A DNA stretch of 9,483 nt from assembly GCA_044375105.1 (NCBI GenBank), contig JBILNK010000168.1, positions 1-9,483 on the forward strand, given 5' to 3'. Positions 6,994 through 9,483 of the stretch are shown here, piece by piece (the stretch's first letter is position 1; each line of letters opens with the position of its first letter). Position numbers and translations under genes: made by a program. The notes under the pieces were generated by a model. It had not been told where the DNA came from and ran no database searches. It saw only the letters and a program-made list of their open reading frames with translations. This DNA comes from JBIKLM01 sp044375105 (GTDB lineage: Bacteria > Planctomycetota > UBA1135 > GCA-002686595).

Positions 6994-7057
6994 AACACCG
7001 CGCCGAAGCACGCCGTCCGCACTCCGTGCCGCGCGCGGGCCCTTCCCGGAGCTCGAT

Positions 7058-9418
7058 CTAGGGCGCGTGCGGATTCAGGGGCGTGCTGTGGCGGAACAGG
7101 CGCTCGATCGACGCGCGCGAGCCCAGCGGAACCTGCAGGCTCTGGCCGGCTTCGAACAGCGGCACCTGGTCGAGGGTGTTGGTGCTGCCGGTGTAGCCGT
7201 CCTGGCCGCCCAGCAGCACGAACCAGGTCTGGTCGGGGTCCGCCAGGTCGGCCAGGAAGCGGCTCTGGGCGCCGAAGAAGGCCTGGTGGGGCTTGGCGCT
7301 CAGGGGTCCGGCGGACTTCTTGACGGTGCTGGCCATGCCGGAGGTCGGCAGCAGGCCGTCGCGCCAGGGCCGGCCCAGCACCGGCAGGCGCCCCAGCGGG
7401 TGCTGCAGCGGCAGGCGGTGGATGTCGCCCCAGGTGCGCTCCTCGGGATGGCGGCGGTCGCGCTCCGCGGCGCGGGAGAGGGCGCGCTCGAGGTTTTCGC
7501 GCGGGATCTCGCCGCGCTCGAGCTCGCGGGCCACGAAGTCGTGCACGGCCGGCGAGCTGCGCAGGCTCTCGGCGATCGGGCGGCCCCAGGCCTCGGAATG
7601 GTGCTCGGCGAGCAGTGCGTCCAGCCAGCGCACGTAGGCCAGGGCCCCGGCGCTGTCGGCGGCGAAGCGGCCGTCCCAGGCGGCCAGATCCGCACGCAGG
7701 CGCGCCAGGGCGGCGTCGGAGGCGGGCGCCGGTCCCCGCGCTCCTGCGCCGGGCCAGCCCGCCAGCAGGGCCTCGGCGCAGCGCAGCGCGGAGCGGCCGA
7801 AGACGTCGCGCTGGATCTCGGCGGCGTCCGCCAGCGAGACCGGCGTGTGCGCTTCGATCAGCTCCGAGAGCCGCGCCACGCGGTCGTTGTTGTTGGGGTT
7901 GGCGACGATCGGGGGGCTCGAGAGCACCGGGGCGTTGTTGGCCGAAACCAGGTAGCCCTCGGGCGGGTCCAAGGCAGCCGGCAGGGAGGTGCTGGGCACG
8001 CCGGGCCCCCACACGCCGCGCGGGTCGCTCGGGTCGAGGCGCCCCAGGGCGCCGCTCCAGGCCGCCGCGGGCACCTGCTCGAGGGCCAGCAGCTGGCCGA
8101 TGTGGCCGTCCGCGCTGGCGAACAGCAGGTTCTGGCCGGCCACGGCGTAGCCCGCGAAGGCGGCCCGGTACTCGTTCCAGTCGCGGGCGTGGCTGGCGCG
8201 CAGGAAGCTGGTCAGCTCGTCGCTGGGCTCGTGGCCGCGCCAGCGCAGGGCCGTGGGCGGCAGGCGCAGCCCGCGCAAGAGGCTCAGCTCCGAGATCAGC
8301 GGGCCGAAGGGCGTCTCGGTCAGCTCCACCCGGTTGTCGGGCCAGCCGCGGGTTCCCAGGGTCTCGCGGCGGCTGACGAAATCGGCCTCCGGCAGCCCGG
8401 AAACGTCGTACAGCGCGCTCGAGAAGGCGGCCATGTTGGTGCCGCCGAAGGCGATGTGCTGGTTGCGGCCCACGACCACCGCGGGCACGCCCGGGACGCT
8501 CAGGCCGGCGACGGTGTGCTGCTCGGTCCGGTAGGCCACCAGGCACCAGAAGTTCGGCAGGAAGAAGCCCAGGTGCGGGTCGCTGGCCAGCAGCGGCTTG
8601 CCGGTCTCGGTGCGCGCGCCGGCGACCACGAAGCAGTTGCTGCCGCTCTTGCTGACCAGGCCCAGCTCGCTGAGCGGCAGGGGCTGCTCCGGTCCGAAAC
8701 TGGCCAGCCCCTCGGCCTCCAGCTCCGCCAGCCGCGCGAAGTACTCCGCCGCGCGCGGCTCGCCCGCCAGCCCGAGCTGCCCCAGGGTCTCGCCCAGGCT
8801 GATGTCCGCCGACGCCAGGCGCGCCACGGCCAGCACGTCCTCCACGCTCCACACCTGGCGCCGCCCGATGCCCAGCCAGAGCATGTCCATCGGGCGCCCG
8901 CGGGCGCGCTCGGCCTGCAGGTTGACCCCGGCCACGTAGCGCTCGACCCAGGCGCGGGTCTGCTCCGGCAGCCGCCGGGCCATCTCCGGCACGGCGCGGT
9001 CCAGGTCCAGCCCGCGCAGCAGCTGATCGACCGGCCGCGCCAGGGGTCCGGCCAGCTCGGAAAGCTGCCCGCGCACCAGCCGCCGGAACAGCTCCATCTG
9101 CGAGCGCCGCAGGTGCGCATGGACCAGGCCCAGCAGGAACGGCACGTCGCGCTCGTCCTGCGCCAGGATGAAGGGCACGGCCTGGTCGTTCCAGCGCACC
9201 TCGGCGGGCCCGAACAGGGGCAGGTCGTCGCTGGGGAAGGCGCGCAGTCGCTCGCTCAAGCCCAGGCTGCCCGGCGCGGGCGGCCAGACCCAGGCCAGCC
9301 CCGCCAGCAGCGTCCCGAGCGCCAGCCCCAGCCGCCGCCACCACAGCCGCGCCCGCCGCCCCCGCGGCCTGCCGGGCGGGTTCGGCAGGGCTGCGGGGTG
9401 GAGCGCCGATCGGGCCAT
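7058..9418 (-). CDS. Penicillin-acylase-family Ntn hydrolase (amide acylase), membrane-anchored
   Basis: A 786-residue member of the penicillin acylase / N-acyl-homoserine-lactone acylase family, which cleaves amide-linked acyl groups outside the cytoplasm after self-cleavage into alpha and beta chains. An Arg-rich start (residues 17-29) and hydrophobic stretch (about 30-46) form a signal anchor or signal peptide. The alpha region has AEVRWNDQAVPFILAQDE (72-89) and GLVHAHLRRSQMELFRRL (97-114), the family's usual opening. The nucleophile is S260 in SGSN (258-261), with cleavage expected before it, followed by RTETGKPLLASDPHLG (269-284). By motif, N495 in ANNAP and R513 in NNNDRV match the oxyanion Asn and the conserved Arg of E. 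coli penicillin G acylase. The tail has HPLGRLPVLG (673-682) and GGQDGYTGSTN (737-747). Length is normal and no key residue is missing. The substrate cannot be read from sequence: acyl-homoserine lactones, beta-lactams or N-acyl amino acids are all possible. No Shine-Dalgarno precedes the ATG. A likely terminator follows. Confidence 0.95.
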   Translation of the reverse strand: MARSALHPAALPNPPGRPRGRRARLWWRRLGLALGTLLAGLAWVWPPAPGSLGLSERLRAFPSDDLPLFGPAEVRWNDQAVPFILAQDERDVPFLLGLVHAHLRRSQMELFRRLVRGQLSELAGPLARPVDQLLRGLDLDRAVPEMARRLPEQTRAWVERYVAGVNLQAERARGRPMDMLWLGIGRRQVWSVEDVLAVARLASADISLGETLGQLGLAGEPRAAEYFARLAELEAEGLASFGPEQPLPLSELGLVSKSGSNCFVVAGARTETGKPLLASDPHLGFFLPNFWCLVAYRTEQHTVAGLSVPGVPAVVVGRNQHIAFGGTNMAAFSSALYDVSGLPEADFVSRRETLGTRGWPDNRVELTETPFGPLISELSLLRGLRLPPTALRWRGHEPSDELTSFLRASHARDWNEYRAAFAGYAVAGQNLLFASADGHIGQLLALEQVPAAAWSGALGRLDPSDPRGVWGPGVPSTSLPAALDPPEGYLVSANNAPVLSSPPIVANPNNNDRVARLSELIEAHTPVSLADAAEIQRDVFGRSALRCAEALLAGWPGAGARGPAPASDAALARLRADLAAWDGRFAADSAGALAYVRWLDALLAEHHSEAWGRPIAESLRSSPAVHDFVARELERGEIPRENLERALSRAAERDRRHPEERTWGDIHRLPLQHPLGRLPVLGRPWRDGLLPTSGMASTVKKSAGPLSAKPHQAFFGAQSRFLADLADPDQTWFVLLGGQDGYTGSTNTLDQVPLFEAGQSLQVPLGSRASIERLFRHSTPLNPHAP

Positions 9419-9483
9419 AGGAGGGGGTTCTTCGGGCCTTCACCCCCCCCGGATGCAGCCGCCCCCGCGTCCGCTCCCGCACG
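9419..9483 (-). other. Upstream region of the acylase gene (incomplete)
   Basis: Only 65 bases are available. On the minus strand a run of eight G (9450-9443) could pair with CCCCC (9427-9423), which sits four bases before the ATG. No gene, promoter or ribosome binding site is identifiable. Confidence 0.3.

Noticed and set aside
6835..7011. 59-codon N-terminal extension of the FG-GAP protein
   Set aside because: The extension is Arg-rich and would bury the signal peptide. It also overlaps the probable terminator and leader dyads.
5647..7323. 558-codon plus-strand open frame across the FG-GAP gene and its leader
   Set aside because: No domain, Arg/Gly/Ala-rich, and it runs through the terminator and into the acylase antisense.
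6831..9482. 883-codon minus-strand frame over the acylase gene
   Set aside because: Shadow frame of Ala/Arg/Gly/Pro composition. The acylase frame has the complete family motifs.

Overview
The window holds five protein genes, all on the minus strand, in very GC-rich DNA. It most resembles a high-GC member of the Planctomycetota. The grounds are an ECF sigma gene overlapping a gene for a membrane-anchored Ser/Thr kinase with a helical-repeat tail, and two large secreted proteins with Ala-X-Ala|Gln signal peptide cleavage sites. One of these ends in a Gly/Ser-rich module containing an 'SNGL' motif that I associate with secreted proteins of this phylum. No taxonomic marker gene is present, so this assignment is inference.

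Layout, in transcription order from the right edge. (1) 9418-7058: a penicillin-acylase-type Ntn hydrolase with an N-terminal membrane anchor, followed by a hairpin plus T-rich tract (about 6993-6943) that looks like an intrinsic terminator. (2) 6834-5122: a secreted FG-GAP/integrin-alpha-like beta-propeller protein, preceded by a leader with two short dyads. (3) 5121-4559: a 563-base stretch without a credible gene. It contains a G-quadruplex-type motif on the sense strand and a perfect 16-bp A/T-armed palindrome, 85 bases upstream of the sigma gene. (4) 4558-3896: an ECF-type sigma factor. (5) 3899-1353: a transmembrane Hanks-type Ser/Thr kinase whose start codon overlaps the sigma stop codon (ATGA). 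(6) 1320 to beyond the left edge: a secreted protein of unknown family, 32 bases after the kinase and incomplete here.

The sigma-kinase-secreted-protein run reads as one operon. The likely logic is that the kinase carries a sensing or protein-binding tail outside the membrane and controls the sigma factor or its partners, and that the secreted protein is an output or sensed component. This logic is inferred from gene order. The acylase and FG-GAP genes appear to be independent units. I see no rRNA, tRNA, CRISPR array, insertion sequence or prophage gene. The best candidates for something new are the three-gene signalling cassette, the palindrome in front of it, and the G-rich intergenic region.
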